From assembly GCA_016708265.1 (NCBI GenBank), contig JADJGA010000003.1, positions 558,001 to 622,000 of the forward strand: a stretch of DNA of 64,000 nucleotides, written 5' to 3'. The notes below the pieces were generated by a model that worked only from the letters and a program-made list of their open reading frames with translations, searched no databases and was not told the origin of the DNA. Every line of letters starts with the position of its first letter. The stretch's first letter is position 1. The position numbers and the translations under genes are program-made. Shown here one piece after another: positions 8,037-18,550 of this stretch. Origin of the DNA: Saprospiraceae bacterium (GTDB lineage Bacteria; Bacteroidota; Bacteroidia; Chitinophagales; Saprospiraceae).

Positions 8037-9263
8037 ATGGGTAAACAAATTATTAAATGTTCATTTTGCGGTAGGCCTAAAAGCGAAACACTGCTTTTGA
8101 TAGCAGGAATCGACGGTCATATCTGTGATTCCTGCGTAGAGCAGGCCATAGAAATTGTGAATGAGGAAATAGGAAGCAAACATAAGAAAGACGAAGTTCA
8201 CATTCCGGATATCACTCCAAAACAAATTAAAGAATATCTGGATAAATATGTAATAGGACAGGATGATGCAAAAAAACACATTGCGGTTGCTGTTTACAAT
8301 CATTACAAGAGACTAAAGCATTTCGGAAGTAAAAAAGATATTGAAATTGATAAATCAAATATCATACTTGTAGGTGAGACCGGAACCGGAAAAACTTTGC
8401 TTGCCAAAACTATTGCAAGATTCCTCAATGTACCTTTTACAATTGTAGATGCTACAGTTTTTACTGAAGCCGGGTATGTAGGTGAAGATGTGGAAAGTAT
8501 GTTGTCGAGATTGTTGCAGGCATGTGATTTTGATGTGGAGGCAGCTCAGAAAGGCATAGTATATATAGATGAAATAGATAAAATAGCCAGGAAAAATGAT
8601 AATCCAAGTATCACCCGCGATGTTTCAGGTGAAGGAGTCCAGCAGGCTATGCTTAAAATTCTTGAAGGTTCTGAAGTTCATGTTCCCCCGCAGGGAGGCA
8701 GAAAACACCCTGAGCAGAAGATGATAGTTGTCGATACAAGGAATATATTGTTTATTGCAGGAGGTGCTTTTTCAGGCCTGGATAAGATTATTGAAAACCG
8801 GATGAATGCTTCTCAGATAGGCTTTAATCACGATACCAAAGAAAATATCGATAAGAATGATATCTTTAAACATGTGCTTCACCAGGATCTGAAAAAATTC
8901 GGATTAATACCCGAGTTAATAGGCCGTTTGCCAGTGCTCACAGCTCTGGAAAAACTGGATGAAGATGCACTTGTCGATATACTGACTTTACCAAAAAATG
9001 CTCTCGTCAAACAATACAAAGCACTTTTTGAAATGGAAGGTATCGATTTGAAATTTCCTGCAGAATCCTTGAGATATATAGCTAAAAAAGCTATCGAATA
9101 CAATCTAGGTGCAAGAGGTTTACGCTCCATTCTGGAATCCATACTTACAGATGATATGTTTGAATTGCCATCAACATCAGGTGTCAAAGAACTGGTCATT
9201 GACCTTGATTATGTCAAAAACAAAATAGAAAACAGCAAACTGATCAAGATAAAAGCAGCTTAA
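8037..9263 (+). CDS. clpX: ATP-dependent Clp protease ATPase subunit ClpX
   Basis: AAA+ unfoldase that feeds substrates to ClpP. It has 408 residues. The N-terminal zinc-binding domain has cysteines at 8, 11, 30 and 33. Walker A is GETGTGKT at 113-120, Walker B is VYIDEID, and the arginine-rich GARGLRSI sensor-2 segment is near the C-terminus. A pore-loop AGYVGEDVE is present. It begins 16 bases after clpP, and its stop codon directly abuts the mnmE ATG. Confidence 0.97.
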   Translation: MGKQIIKCSFCGRPKSETLLLIAGIDGHICDSCVEQAIEIVNEEIGSKHKKDEVHIPDITPKQIKEYLDKYVIGQDDAKKHIAVAVYNHYKRLKHFGSKKDIEIDKSNIILVGETGTGKTLLAKTIARFLNVPFTIVDATVFTEAGYVGEDVESMLSRLLQACDFDVEAAQKGIVYIDEIDKIARKNDNPSITRDVSGEGVQQAMLKILEGSEVHVPPQGGRKHPEQKMIVVDTRNILFIAGGAFSGLDKIIENRMNASQIGFNHDTKENIDKNDIFKHVLHQDLKKFGLIPELIGRLPVLTALEKLDEDALVDILTLPKNALVKQYKALFEMEGIDLKFPAESLRYIAKKAIEYNLGARGLRSILESILTDDMFELPSTSGVKELVIDLDYVKNKIENSKLIKIKAA

Positions 9264-10634
9264 ATGTTGCCATTCAGCCAAAATGAAGGGATCATCGTTG
9301 CTCTTGCCACTCCTCCGGGATCAGGAGCTTTAGCTATAATAAGATTATCAGGCGATGAGTGTATATCTCTTGTAAACCAATTCTTTACCGGTAATGACCT
9401 CATTGACAAGGAAGGCTATACTATACATTATGGTAATATCACAGACGAAAAAAATGAAGTTGTAGATGAAGTGCTGGTCAGTATTTTCAGATCACCCCGG
9501 TCATTTACAGGTGAAGAAATGACAGAAATTTCCTGCCATGGCTCAAATTATATTATAAATGAAATCATAAGGTTGTTTTTAAGAAACGGGGCTGAAATGG
9601 CAAAACCCGGTGAATTTACAATGCGTGCCTACATGAACGGAAAACTGGATCTGTCGCAGGCTGAATCTGTCGGTGACCTTATATCATCCAAAACCAAACT
9701 TGCTCATGATATAGCACTCAAACAACTGAAAGGGGGATTCTCATCTGAAATTAAAAATCTTAGAGAAAAACTCATTCATTTTTCAAGCCTGCTTGAACTT
9801 GAACTTGACTTCAGTGAGGAAGATGTGGAATTTGCTGACCGTGATGAATTTATAAGGCTGATTAATGAAATTCTGAATGTTATCAATAGACTTATTCAAT
9901 CTTTCAAATTGGGAAATGTCCTGAAAAATGGAGTTCCAACCGTCATAATCGGAAGGCCAAATGCAGGGAAATCTACTTTGTTAAACACTCTTCTCAATGA
10001 AGAAAGAGCACTCGTTTCGGAAATAGCAGGAACTACACGCGACACTATTGAAGAAGAGCTTAACATAAATGGCTTAATTTTCAAACTGATAGACACAGCA
10101 GGGATCAGGGAAGCAAAAGATAAAATTGAGATCATGGGGATTGAAAAAACCATGAAAAAAATTGAGCAATCATCTCTGATAATCTACATTTATGATTCTT
10201 CAGCTCCTGACCTGAATTTTGTTGCTGAGGACCTGAATTCCCTGAAATCGAATGAGGTACCTGTTTTAATAGCAGCCAATAAATATGACCTCATTTCTGA
10301 CAGGAACATTTTGATCCATGAAGATCATATACAGATAAGCGCTAAAAACAAAACAGACGTGGAACAACTCAAAAATCACATTTTTGATACAATCATCAGC
10401 TCATCGATCGATTCCTCAGGACTGATCATTACAAACGAAAGGCATCATTCATTGCTTATCAAAGCTTCCAAAAGTCTTGAAAATGTAGTGGAGGGACTCA
10501 AAAACAAACTTCCAGGAGATCTTGTAGCTGTCGACATAAGGCTTGCAAACCAGACACTTGGGGAGATCACGGGCACAATATCTTCAGATGACCTATTGAA
10601 GAATATCTTTGGGAGCTTTTGTATCGGAAAATGA
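9264..10634 (+). CDS. mnmE: tRNA uridine-5-carboxymethylaminomethyl synthesis GTPase MnmE
   Basis: With MnmG it installs the carboxymethylaminomethyl group on wobble U34 of tRNAs. It has 456 residues. The N-terminal folate-binding domain (ATPPGSGALAIIRLSG) is followed by a helical domain. The inserted G domain has G1 GRPNAGKS at 230-237, G3 DTAG and G4 NKYD. The chain ends in the family signature CIGK, with the conserved Cys at 453. Its ATG immediately follows the clpX stop, so the two are probably translationally linked. Confidence 0.96.
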   Translation: MLPFSQNEGIIVALATPPGSGALAIIRLSGDECISLVNQFFTGNDLIDKEGYTIHYGNITDEKNEVVDEVLVSIFRSPRSFTGEEMTEISCHGSNYIINEIIRLFLRNGAEMAKPGEFTMRAYMNGKLDLSQAESVGDLISSKTKLAHDIALKQLKGGFSSEIKNLREKLIHFSSLLELELDFSEEDVEFADRDEFIRLINEILNVINRLIQSFKLGNVLKNGVPTVIIGRPNAGKSTLLNTLLNEERALVSEIAGTTRDTIEEELNINGLIFKLIDTAGIREAKDKIEIMGIEKTMKKIEQSSLIIYIYDSSAPDLNFVAEDLNSLKSNEVPVLIAANKYDLISDRNILIHEDHIQISAKNKTDVEQLKNHIFDTIISSSIDSSGLIITNERHHSLLIKASKSLENVVEGLKNKLPGDLVAVDIRLANQTLGEITGTISSDDLLKNIFGSFCIGK

Positions 10635-11085
10635 TGCATATTTAAAATCAATCCATACAAACATCTGACTTTACACTTTTGCAGATATTTGTTAGAAACG
10701 TATTCATTTTTCATTGAAAATGTGAAATTCTAATCATTTTTCATGCATTTTAATTAGTTTTCATCCATTTTAATAATTCAGGTTCACAATATTCCCAAAA
10801 AAAATACAATAAGGTTTATCCAAATTCCTGGTACAACATTAAAAAATAATACTAAATGAGTGGTTATAATGATACGACATTAAAATGCCATAATTGTAAT
10901 TTTTGATATAGTCTTCATTCAGCATTTTAGAATTTATTTATTTAAAATATGCAACTTAAACTATATAATTAGTAAATCCATCAAATAAAACTCGTAAATT
11001 TGATTTTATTTATCGTAAACAATTAAGTTTTTACATTCCAAATGAGGATGTAAAATTATTAATCAAATTATTGTAATTATTCAAA
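10635..11085. other. Non-coding AT-rich gap
   Basis: No gene is seen. It contains two tandem 20-bp copies of a TTTTCATnCATTTTAAT unit at 10738-10757 and 10758-10777. No clear terminator follows mnmE, and no well-formed TAnnTTTG promoter was identified for the downstream iron protein. Confidence 0.4.
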
Positions 11086-12180
11086 ATGAAAAAGCAAAGT
11101 ATTCAGACAGAAATCGATGCATGGTATCTTTATAACAAACTTGCTGAAAATGAAAAAGATGAAATTATAGTAGATGTTTTCAGACAAATGAGCAACATTG
11201 AAAAGAGTCATGCAGAAATATTCGCCAAAAAGGCAAATTTAATTTTAGAAGACATTATGCAACCTTCCTGGAGAGCTAAAATATTGAACTTTATAGGTAA
11301 AGTGTTTGGCTATGATTATGTTCTTGGAAGTTTGATGGAAACTGAGAAAAGCATTTCGAATGCAATAATCAGTCAGAAAAAGAAAACGAGTCGTACTATT
11401 GATGGCTCGGAAACTAATCATGTTCAAATCTTAAGATCAATTCTTGAGAAAGGCGACAAAGTTACGGGTGCACATCTCTCAAAATTTGAAAGCCGGCACC
11501 GTTCAGTAGGAGGAAATGCTATCAGAGCCGCTGTATTGGGAGGTAACGATGGCCTGGTTTCCAATTTCAGTCTGGTAATGGGAATTGCCGGTGCTACAGC
11601 CGGTCAAAGCGGTGTACTTTTAGCAGGTCTGGCAGGTTTATTGGCAGGAGCCCTGTCTATGGCTCTCGGAGAATGGATTTCTGTTAAAAGTTCACAGGAA
11701 TTATATGAAAACCAGATGAATATTGAAATGGAAGAATTGGAAAATAATCCTGAAGGAGAAATGAAAGAACTGGTCCTGATATATATGGCTAAAGGAATTC
11801 CTGAAAATCAGGCTCAACAAATGGCACAGGATATAATGAAAGATAAAAAACTTGCTCACAGTGTTTTAATTAAAGAAGAATTGGGAATAAATGCAGAAGA
11901 ATTGAAGGGCTCAGCTGTTGAAGCAGCAGTTTATTCTTTTATCCTTTTTGCAATTGGGGCTATGATTCCGGTCATACCATTCTTTTTTACAAATGGTTTA
12001 AAGGCTATACTGATAAGTGTTGCTTTAAGCGCAGCCGGACTATTTTTGATAGGTGGCTCTATTACCTTATTTACAAGAAAAAATGTATTTTACTCAGGTT
12101 TCAGACAGGTTATATTTGGCTTAGCTGCTGCTGCAGTGACTTTTGGAATTGGAAAACTGATTGGAGTATCATTAGGATAA
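11086..12180 (+). CDS. Ferritin-like / VIT1 family membrane iron transporter
   Basis: A 364-residue fusion. The first 140 residues form a rubrerythrin-type helical bundle with candidate di-iron ligands Glu9 and an ExxH pair (Glu39, His42), and a second Glu/His set in MEtEKS and SETNH. The rest is a VIT1/CCC1 transporter: GGNDGLVSNF starts the first membrane helix, followed by GMA-like glycine-rich helices and a cytosolic loop rich in Glu and Met. Three hydrophobic helices close the chain. VIT1 proteins move Fe2+ or Mn2+ out of the cytosol, and the ferritin-like part probably senses or oxidises iron, as in MbfA-type proteins. No Fur box was confirmed upstream. Confidence 0.85.
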   Translation: MKKQSIQTEIDAWYLYNKLAENEKDEIIVDVFRQMSNIEKSHAEIFAKKANLILEDIMQPSWRAKILNFIGKVFGYDYVLGSLMETEKSISNAIISQKKKTSRTIDGSETNHVQILRSILEKGDKVTGAHLSKFESRHRSVGGNAIRAAVLGGNDGLVSNFSLVMGIAGATAGQSGVLLAGLAGLLAGALSMALGEWISVKSSQELYENQMNIEMEELENNPEGEMKELVLIYMAKGIPENQAQQMAQDIMKDKKLAHSVLIKEELGINAEELKGSAVEAAVYSFILFAIGAMIPVIPFFFTNGLKAILISVALSAAGLFLIGGSITLFTRKNVFYSGFRQVIFGLAAAAVTFGIGKLIGVSLG

Positions 12181-12255
12181 TTTTAAAACCATAAATATTC
12201 AATCCATTAATAGCAGATTAAATCAGATACAATTATTTTTTTAACATTTATTATT

Positions 12256-12927
12256 ATGCAAAACAACAGAATTAAAGTGATAATAACCGGATCCACAGGA
12301 ATGGTAGGTGAAGGAGTACTGCAAGTTTGTCTAAATGACCCCAGAGTAGAAAAGATATTGTTAATAAATCGAAGGAAACTTGGACTTGAACACCTGAAAA
12401 TCAAGGAAATAGTGTTGCCGGACCTTTTTGATCTGACTCCGCTGGAAGAGCAGCTATCGGGCTATGATGCCTGTTTTTATTGTCTCGGAGTATCATCAGT
12501 GGGAATGAAAAAAGATGTATATTATAAAGTCACTTACGAACTCACTATGAATTTTGGTAAAACTTTATCGAAACTCAACCCTGATATGACGTTTATTTAT
12601 GTTTCAGGTGCCGGTACAGACAGCAGTGAAAAACGTTCTCAGAGCTGGGCAGGAGTGAAAGGAAAAACTGAAAACGACCTTATGAAACTGCCATTCAAAA
12701 AAGTTATTGGTTTTCGTCCGGGATTCATTAAACCGATCAAAGGTCTGCAAAACACTCATTCTTATTACAAATATGTCAGCTGGCTTTATCCTGTGGGCAG
12801 ATTATTGTACACAGATGGATTCAGTACTATGGATGAAGTAGGCCGTTCAATGATCAACCTTGTATATCATGATTATTCGAAAAAAATAATCACCGGAAAA
12901 GATATTAAGATACTGGCAACAGTATGA
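12256..12927 (+). CDS. NAD(P)-binding Rossmann-fold protein, epimerase-like
   Basis: A 223-residue protein with an N-terminal dinucleotide-binding motif, TGSTGMVGEGVLQ near residues 10-22. The conserved stretches YCLGVSSVGM and YVSGAGTDSS resemble HTATIP2-like or NmrA-like atypical short-chain dehydrogenases. The canonical YxxxK active site is not evident, so the enzyme activity and substrate are unknown. It stands alone between the iron transporter and the efflux operon on the same strand, 75 bases after the former. Confidence 0.75.
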   Translation: MQNNRIKVIITGSTGMVGEGVLQVCLNDPRVEKILLINRRKLGLEHLKIKEIVLPDLFDLTPLEEQLSGYDACFYCLGVSSVGMKKDVYYKVTYELTMNFGKTLSKLNPDMTFIYVSGAGTDSSEKRSQSWAGVKGKTENDLMKLPFKKVIGFRPGFIKPIKGLQNTHSYYKYVSWLYPVGRLLYTDGFSTMDEVGRSMINLVYHDYSKKIITGKDIKILATV

Positions 12928-13084
12928 TTGAACATTTCCACAAACATGTTCTCAACCATTTTATCTCTGAAGCTTTTGAGTTTTGAAACAATATAAACTT
13001 GTTAAACAATACAGGTTTTTTTATAATTTGTTAAAGACATTCACTATTATTGTATTTTAAAATAAATTAAGAATAAATTGTAAA

Positions 13085-14152
13085 ATGTCAACCAGAATAA
13101 ATCATCTGTATATCATTATTTTTACCCTTTCAATTATCACTTTCAATTCCTGCAAAAAATCAGATCAAAAGCCAGATCAGATGGGAGGGCCTGGTAAACC
13201 ACAGCTTAAAGTGGAAGGTCACATTGTTGGCAGTAAGCTGCTTACAGAAGAATTATCTGTTTCCGGTACCCTCATGCCATTTGATGAAGTAGAATTGAAA
13301 CCTGAAATAGCTGGCAGAGTTGTCAAAATGAACCTTCCTGAAGGCAGATTTGTAAAATCTGGAACTTTACTCGTAAAGCTTTATGATGAAGACCTGCAGG
13401 CAAGCCTGAAAAAACTCAAATCCCAGGTGGCACTTCAGGAAAAAATATATCAGCGGCAATCAGAACTTATGAAAGTAAATGGCATAAGCCAGAATGAATA
13501 TGATCAGACAGGATTACTTGTAAATTCATTGAAAGCAGATATTGAATACCAGAAAGCAATAATAAGGAAAACTGAAGTTCTGGCTCCTTTTGACGGCATC
13601 ATTGGTCTAAGAAATATTAGCCCGGGAGCTTTGGTTAATACTTCTACAATTTTATCTACATTCAGAAGCAACAACAGATTAAAACTTGACTTCAGTATAC
13701 CTGAAAAATACAGTTCTGAAATTAAAACCGGAATGATCGTCAATTTCAAACTTAACAATGATGAAAAAGTATATAAGGCAAGCATCATTGCTACTGAAAC
13801 AGGAATAGATAAAAACACAAGAAATCTGAGGATAAGAGCTCTTGTGAATGACTCATCAGCGAAACTTGTTTCAGGATCATTTGCCAATGTCAGCCTCAAA
13901 CTCAGAGAAAATAAAAATGCAATACTGGTACCAACCATGGCAATAATACCCAGTGCCCGTAAAAAAAGTGTGATTGTTGCTAAAAATGGTTTGGCAATCA
14001 TGAAAGAGATTAAAACAGGCGTAAGGAAATCTTCAGAAATTGAAGTCATTGAAGGACTTTCAGCCGGAGATACTATTGTCACTTCAGGTCTTTTATTTCT
14101 AAAAGATGGAATGCCTGTTATTTTTTCCTCAGTCAAGAAAGATACTTTATGA
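13085..14152 (+). CDS. RND efflux pump periplasmic adaptor lipoprotein
   Basis: Membrane fusion protein linking the inner-membrane pump to the outer-membrane channel. It has 355 residues. A lipoprotein signal peptide ends at Cys23 (TFNSC). A barrel-sandwich (lipoyl-like) domain begins with SGTLMPFDEVELKPEIAGRV. A short alpha-helical hairpin near residues 110-150 precedes the second lipoyl half (VLAPFDGIIGLRNISPG) and the beta-barrel and membrane-proximal domains. Its stop overlaps the pump start by four bases (ATGA). The substrate is not predictable. Confidence 0.92.
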   Translation: MSTRINHLYIIIFTLSIITFNSCKKSDQKPDQMGGPGKPQLKVEGHIVGSKLLTEELSVSGTLMPFDEVELKPEIAGRVVKMNLPEGRFVKSGTLLVKLYDEDLQASLKKLKSQVALQEKIYQRQSELMKVNGISQNEYDQTGLLVNSLKADIEYQKAIIRKTEVLAPFDGIIGLRNISPGALVNTSTILSTFRSNNRLKLDFSIPEKYSSEIKTGMIVNFKLNNDEKVYKASIIATETGIDKNTRNLRIRALVNDSSAKLVSGSFANVSLKLRENKNAILVPTMAIIPSARKKSVIVAKNGLAIMKEIKTGVRKSSEIEVIEGLSAGDTIVTSGLLFLKDGMPVIFSSVKKDTL

Positions 14153-17100
14153 CAATCTCTGATATTGCGCTGAAAAGACCTATAGGCTCAGTAGTCCTGA
14201 GTCTGCTGATAATCCTGCTCGGAATTGTTGGTTTTGATTTTCTTGGAGTCAGACTATATCCGGCTATAGATCCTCCTGTTATCACAGTGCAGACTTCCTA
14301 TACAGGTGCAAATGCAGAAATCATAGAATCGCAGATCACTGAACCTCTGGAGAAATCTGTTAATGGAATAGAAGGTGTAAAATCGATTTCATCGCAATCT
14401 GCTATCGGCAGCAGCAGGATCACGGTTGAATTCGAACTTGGTTCAGATCTTGAAAAAGCAGCTAATGATGTTCGTGATAAAGTATCTCAGGCTATCAGGA
14501 GTCTACCCCAGGATATAAACGCTCCACCTACAGTGTCAAAAGCAGATGCGAATAGTGAACCTGTGATTATGATGATTGTCCAAAGCTCAACAATGAATGA
14601 AATAGAGTTGAGTGAATATGCTGAAAATGTTGTCATGGAGAACCTTCAGACCATACCGGGTGTAAGCCAGGTTCAGATCTACGGACAACAAAAACCTGCA
14701 ATGCGGCTTTGGCTTGATCCTGAAAAATTAGCATCAGTCAATCTCACTGCAAACGATGTTAATTCAGCCCTTACTAAAGAAAATGTTGAAATGCCGGGTG
14801 GTAAAATTCGTGGTGAAACAACGGAACTGACTATAAAAACCAGGGGAAGACTGGAAACAGAAGAAGATTTCAACAATTTGATCATTAAACAAAATGAAAA
14901 CCAGATAATAAGACTCAAGGATGTAGGTGAAGCTGTTCTTGGACCACAGAATGAAGAATCAGGAGCTATGATCAATGGAGATGCTGGTGTCGTTATGGCT
15001 GTGGTAGGACTTCCGGGCGCAAATACAATTGAAATAGCAGATGAATTTTATAAGAGATTTGATCAGTTGAAAAAAAATGCCCCTAAAGGTGTAAGTATGA
15101 TCTTAGGGAGGGACAGATCAGTTTTTGTTCGCCAGTCAGTAAATGATGTCATAGAGACTCTCATCATAGCTATTACACTTGTAGTTTTTATCATTTTCCT
15201 GTTTTTCAGGAACTGGATCATTGCTATTAGACCACTTATCGACATTCCTGTATCACTTATAGGTACTTTTTTTGTGATGTATATTTTCGGATTTTCTGTA
15301 AATGTGCTTACACTGCTTGGAATAGTTCTTGCTACCGGACTTGTGGTCGATGACGGAATTGTAGTGACAGAAAATATTTTCAAGCGCATCGAAAAAGGCA
15401 TGGACAGATGGAAAGCAGCATCTGAGGGTACCAGGGAAATATTTTTTGCAGTTGTTTCAACATCGCTTACACTTGCCATCGTATTTATTCCGGTTATTTT
15501 TTTACAGGGATTCACAGGAAGACTTTTCAGGGAATTCGGCATAGTGGTAGCCTCTGCAGTACTGATATCTGCTTTAGTGTCACTTACACTCACACCAGTA
15601 TTAAATGTATTCCTTGGAGGATCAATTACTCATAATTCAAGGTTTTATGTTGCAACTGAACCCTTTTTTCAGGGTTTGGAGAACTTTTACAGAAAAAATC
15701 TGGGATTTTTTATTAAAAATAAATGGACTTCTTATTTTATTCTTGCATCCTGTGTTCTTATGATTTATATTTTCATGAAAACCCTGAAATCCGAGTTATC
15801 ACCTCTTGAAGACCAGAGTTTTATCAGGACCTTTGTTACTACTCCTGAAGGCACTGATTTTAACGCAACTAAGCAGGTTTTGGACAATATTGCCAAAATA
15901 AATATGGACACAGTACCGGAATCCAAATATGTCATGGCAAGATATGGAGGATTTGACGGAGGTGGGAATACGGGATTTATCGTCACATTTCTTAAAGACC
16001 CTACACAAAGAAAAGCCAGTCAGCAGGAGATCTACGACAGGATTTCAGGAATATATAAAAAAATTCCTGATGGCAGGGTAATTGCCAGTCAGGAACAGAC
16101 CATATCAACATCTTTTTCAAGGGGAATGCCTGTGCAATTTGTATTACAGAATATCAATTTTGAAAAATTGAAATCTGTGATGCCAAAAATATTAGAGGAA
16201 GCAAAAAACAGCCCTGTTTTTAGTAATGTGGATGTGGATCTTAAATTCAATAAACCAGAATTGAATATTGAAGTTGACAGGCTTAAAGCCACAAGTCTCG
16301 GAGTAAACGAAAAAGATGTCTCCGATGCATTGAATTATGCTTTCAGCGGGGGAAGGGCAGGTTATTTTCTTCGCAATAATAAACAGTATTATATAATAAC
16401 TCAATTTGCGCTTGAAGACCGTAATACACCTATGGATATCACAAATCTGTATGTGAAGTCCAATACCGGCCAAATGATACAGATGGACAATCTTATCAAA
16501 ATGGAAGAAAACAGCAATCCTCCGGTATTATACCATTACAACAGATATAAATCAGCTACGATTTCAGCTAATCCGGCTAATGGCTATACTCTCGGTGATG
16601 GGATCAACGAGATGAACAGGATTTCTGAAAAATATCTTGATGACAGTTTTACATCTGCTCTATCGGGACCTTCCCGTGACTTCGCTGAGAGCAGCTCAAA
16701 TATTTCTTTTGCACTTATTCTGGCACTTTTATTGATATTCCTGATACTGGCAGCACAATTTGAAAGTTTTATAGATCCTTTCATTATAATGTTCACGGTA
16801 CCTATGGCTATAGCAGGAGGTTTATTGTCATTGTGGCTTTTTGATCAGACTTTGAATATTTTTTCTGAAATCGGATTGATACTCCTGATTGGAATCGTTA
16901 CAAAAAATGGGATCCTGATAGTAGAATTTGCAAACCAGAAAAGAAAAGCAGGAATTGAGAAAACAAAAGCAGCTTTTGAAGCAGCAGTCGCTCGGTTCAG
17001 ACCTATTCTTATGACATCACTGGCAACAGTATTTGGAGCATTACCTATAGCACTGGCTTTTGGTTCAGGCTTCCAGAGCAGAATACCTCTTGGTATAGTT

Positions 17101-17202
17101 GTAGTTGGTGGTCTTTTGTTTTCATTAGTTTTGACCTTGTTTGTGATACCTGTTATGTATATCCTCTTGTCCGGCAAAAAATCAGTCAGTGATCACTTTT
17201 AA
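14149..17202 (+). CDS. RND (AcrB-type) efflux permease
   Basis: Proton-driven inner-membrane transporter of the hydrophobe/amphiphile efflux family, 1,017 residues. It has two repeats of a membrane helix, a large periplasmic loop and five further helices. The charged pair of helix 4 is seen in GLVVDDGIVVTENI. The second repeat contains the homologous ILLIGIVTKNGILIVEFA. The N-terminus, ISDIALKRPIGSVV, is typical. The ATG overlaps the adaptor stop, and the TolC-like gene follows within about 20 bases, so this is a complete tripartite operon. Confidence 0.95.
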   Translation: MTISDIALKRPIGSVVLSLLIILLGIVGFDFLGVRLYPAIDPPVITVQTSYTGANAEIIESQITEPLEKSVNGIEGVKSISSQSAIGSSRITVEFELGSDLEKAANDVRDKVSQAIRSLPQDINAPPTVSKADANSEPVIMMIVQSSTMNEIELSEYAENVVMENLQTIPGVSQVQIYGQQKPAMRLWLDPEKLASVNLTANDVNSALTKENVEMPGGKIRGETTELTIKTRGRLETEEDFNNLIIKQNENQIIRLKDVGEAVLGPQNEESGAMINGDAGVVMAVVGLPGANTIEIADEFYKRFDQLKKNAPKGVSMILGRDRSVFVRQSVNDVIETLIIAITLVVFIIFLFFRNWIIAIRPLIDIPVSLIGTFFVMYIFGFSVNVLTLLGIVLATGLVVDDGIVVTENIFKRIEKGMDRWKAASEGTREIFFAVVSTSLTLAIVFIPVIFLQGFTGRLFREFGIVVASAVLISALVSLTLTPVLNVFLGGSITHNSRFYVATEPFFQGLENFYRKNLGFFIKNKWTSYFILASCVLMIYIFMKTLKSELSPLEDQSFIRTFVTTPEGTDFNATKQVLDNIAKINMDTVPESKYVMARYGGFDGGGNTGFIVTFLKDPTQRKASQQEIYDRISGIYKKIPDGRVIASQEQTISTSFSRGMPVQFVLQNINFEKLKSVMPKILEEAKNSPVFSNVDVDLKFNKPELNIEVDRLKATSLGVNEKDVSDALNYAFSGGRAGYFLRNNKQYYIITQFALEDRNTPMDITNLYVKSNTGQMIQMDNLIKMEENSNPPVLYHYNRYKSATISANPANGYTLGDGINEMNRISEKYLDDSFTSALSGPSRDFAESSSNISFALILALLLIFLILAAQFESFIDPFIIMFTVPMAIAGGLLSLWLFDQTLNIFSEIGLILLIGIVTKNGILIVEFANQKRKAGIEKTKAAFEAAVARFRPILMTSLATVFGALPIALAFGSGFQSRIPLGIVVVGGLLFSLVLTLFVIPVMYILLSGKKSVSDHF

Positions 17203-17205
17203 TCC

Positions 17206-18513
17206 TTGAAATCAGTTATTGTGAAAAATTTATTTACTTTATTATTTGCGATTTTTATTTTAACCGGCTATTCACAGAATATCCTGACCATTGATGAAGC
17301 TATAGAAATAGCTTTAAAAAACAGTTTTAATATCAGGTTTGCTGATGCAGATGTAAATATTGCAATGGCCAACAATTCGCGAGGAAATGCGGGAATGATG
17401 CCTGAAATAAATTTATATGGCATGGATAACATTGAAGCTGGTTTTATAAATCAAAAATACAGCGATGGAGAGAAAAAGAACTACCCGTTTCTGGCTTCAA
17501 ATGCATTCAACACCGGAGCAGAGCTTAACTGGAAGATTTATGATGGAGGCAGGATGAAACTGGAAAAAACAAAACTTGAGGAATCCGAAACATTAAGCAG
17601 GATAAATTATAAAAATCAGGTTTTGATTACCATTTATAATGTCACCTCCGCTTATTTTGATGTTATTCGTCAGAAACAACAACTCAAATCAATAGCTGAA
17701 ATAATAAGCTTCAGTAACGAAAGAGTAAAGATTGCAAATGCCGGATTTATTGCCGGTTCCTTACCTAAAACAGAAGTAATGCAATCTCAGATAGATTTGA
17801 ATATCAGTCTTGAAAATGCTATACATCAGGAATATATAATCTCACTGGCAAAAAAAACACTAAATAACAGCCTTGGCAGAAATAATGATTTCATTTTTGA
17901 AGTACTTGATACCATAATTATTGAACCTCTGGATCTTACATTAGAAAAATTAACAGAAAAAATTGATTCCAATACTGAAATAAAGATGCTTCAAAACAAG
18001 CTTAGAATTGCTGAATTAAACCTTGAACAGGCTAATAAATTAAACAGTCCTGTCCTGACATTAAATGGAAATCTGAGTATTTCTCAACTTAACAATTCTG
18101 CCGGATCATTGACAGGAAGCACAAGCATCGGGCCCCAGGCCGGAGGAAGAATCTCCTACCCCCTTTATACCGCAGGAGAAAATAAAAGAAAACAGTCAGT
18201 AGCAAAAATAGAACTGATGAATGTAAGAACTGAGCTAACTGAAACAATAATGTTGCTAAAAACAGCTCTTAATTCAGCTTATGAAAGCTATGAAAATCAG
18301 GCTAAATTATTAAACATTGAGAGAGAAAACAATATTCTGGCAAGGGAAAATCTAATGATAAGTCTGGAAAGATTAAGACTGGGGCAGACAAATTCCCTTG
18401 AAATACACCAGGCTCAGGAGTACCTCATTCAATCCAACACACGTTATATCAATTTCCAGTATAATATGAAGATTGCAGAATCAAAAGTCAGACAATTATT
18501 GGCAGAAATCTGA
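17206..18513 (+). CDS. TolC-family outer-membrane efflux channel
   Basis: A 435-residue outer-membrane factor. Two sets of long amphipathic helices repeat the TolC pattern: the first half starts at LTIDEAIEIALKNSFNIRFADAD, the second carries LRIAELNLEQANKLNSPVL. A signal peptide (LFTLLFAIFILTGYSQ) is present. The longest reading starts at TTG 17206, but the GTG at 17221 gives a cleaner signal peptide and may be the real start. It is the last gene of the efflux operon. Whether it serves only this pump is unknown. Confidence 0.92.
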   Translation: MKSVIVKNLFTLLFAIFILTGYSQNILTIDEAIEIALKNSFNIRFADADVNIAMANNSRGNAGMMPEINLYGMDNIEAGFINQKYSDGEKKNYPFLASNAFNTGAELNWKIYDGGRMKLEKTKLEESETLSRINYKNQVLITIYNVTSAYFDVIRQKQQLKSIAEIISFSNERVKIANAGFIAGSLPKTEVMQSQIDLNISLENAIHQEYIISLAKKTLNNSLGRNNDFIFEVLDTIIIEPLDLTLEKLTEKIDSNTEIKMLQNKLRIAELNLEQANKLNSPVLTLNGNLSISQLNNSAGSLTGSTSIGPQAGGRISYPLYTAGENKRKQSVAKIELMNVRTELTETIMLLKTALNSAYESYENQAKLLNIERENNILARENLMISLERLRLGQTNSLEIHQAQEYLIQSNTRYINFQYNMKIAESKVRQLLAEI

Positions 18514-18550
18514 TTATTAATCAATTGTCACAAAAAAAATGCAAATTAGT

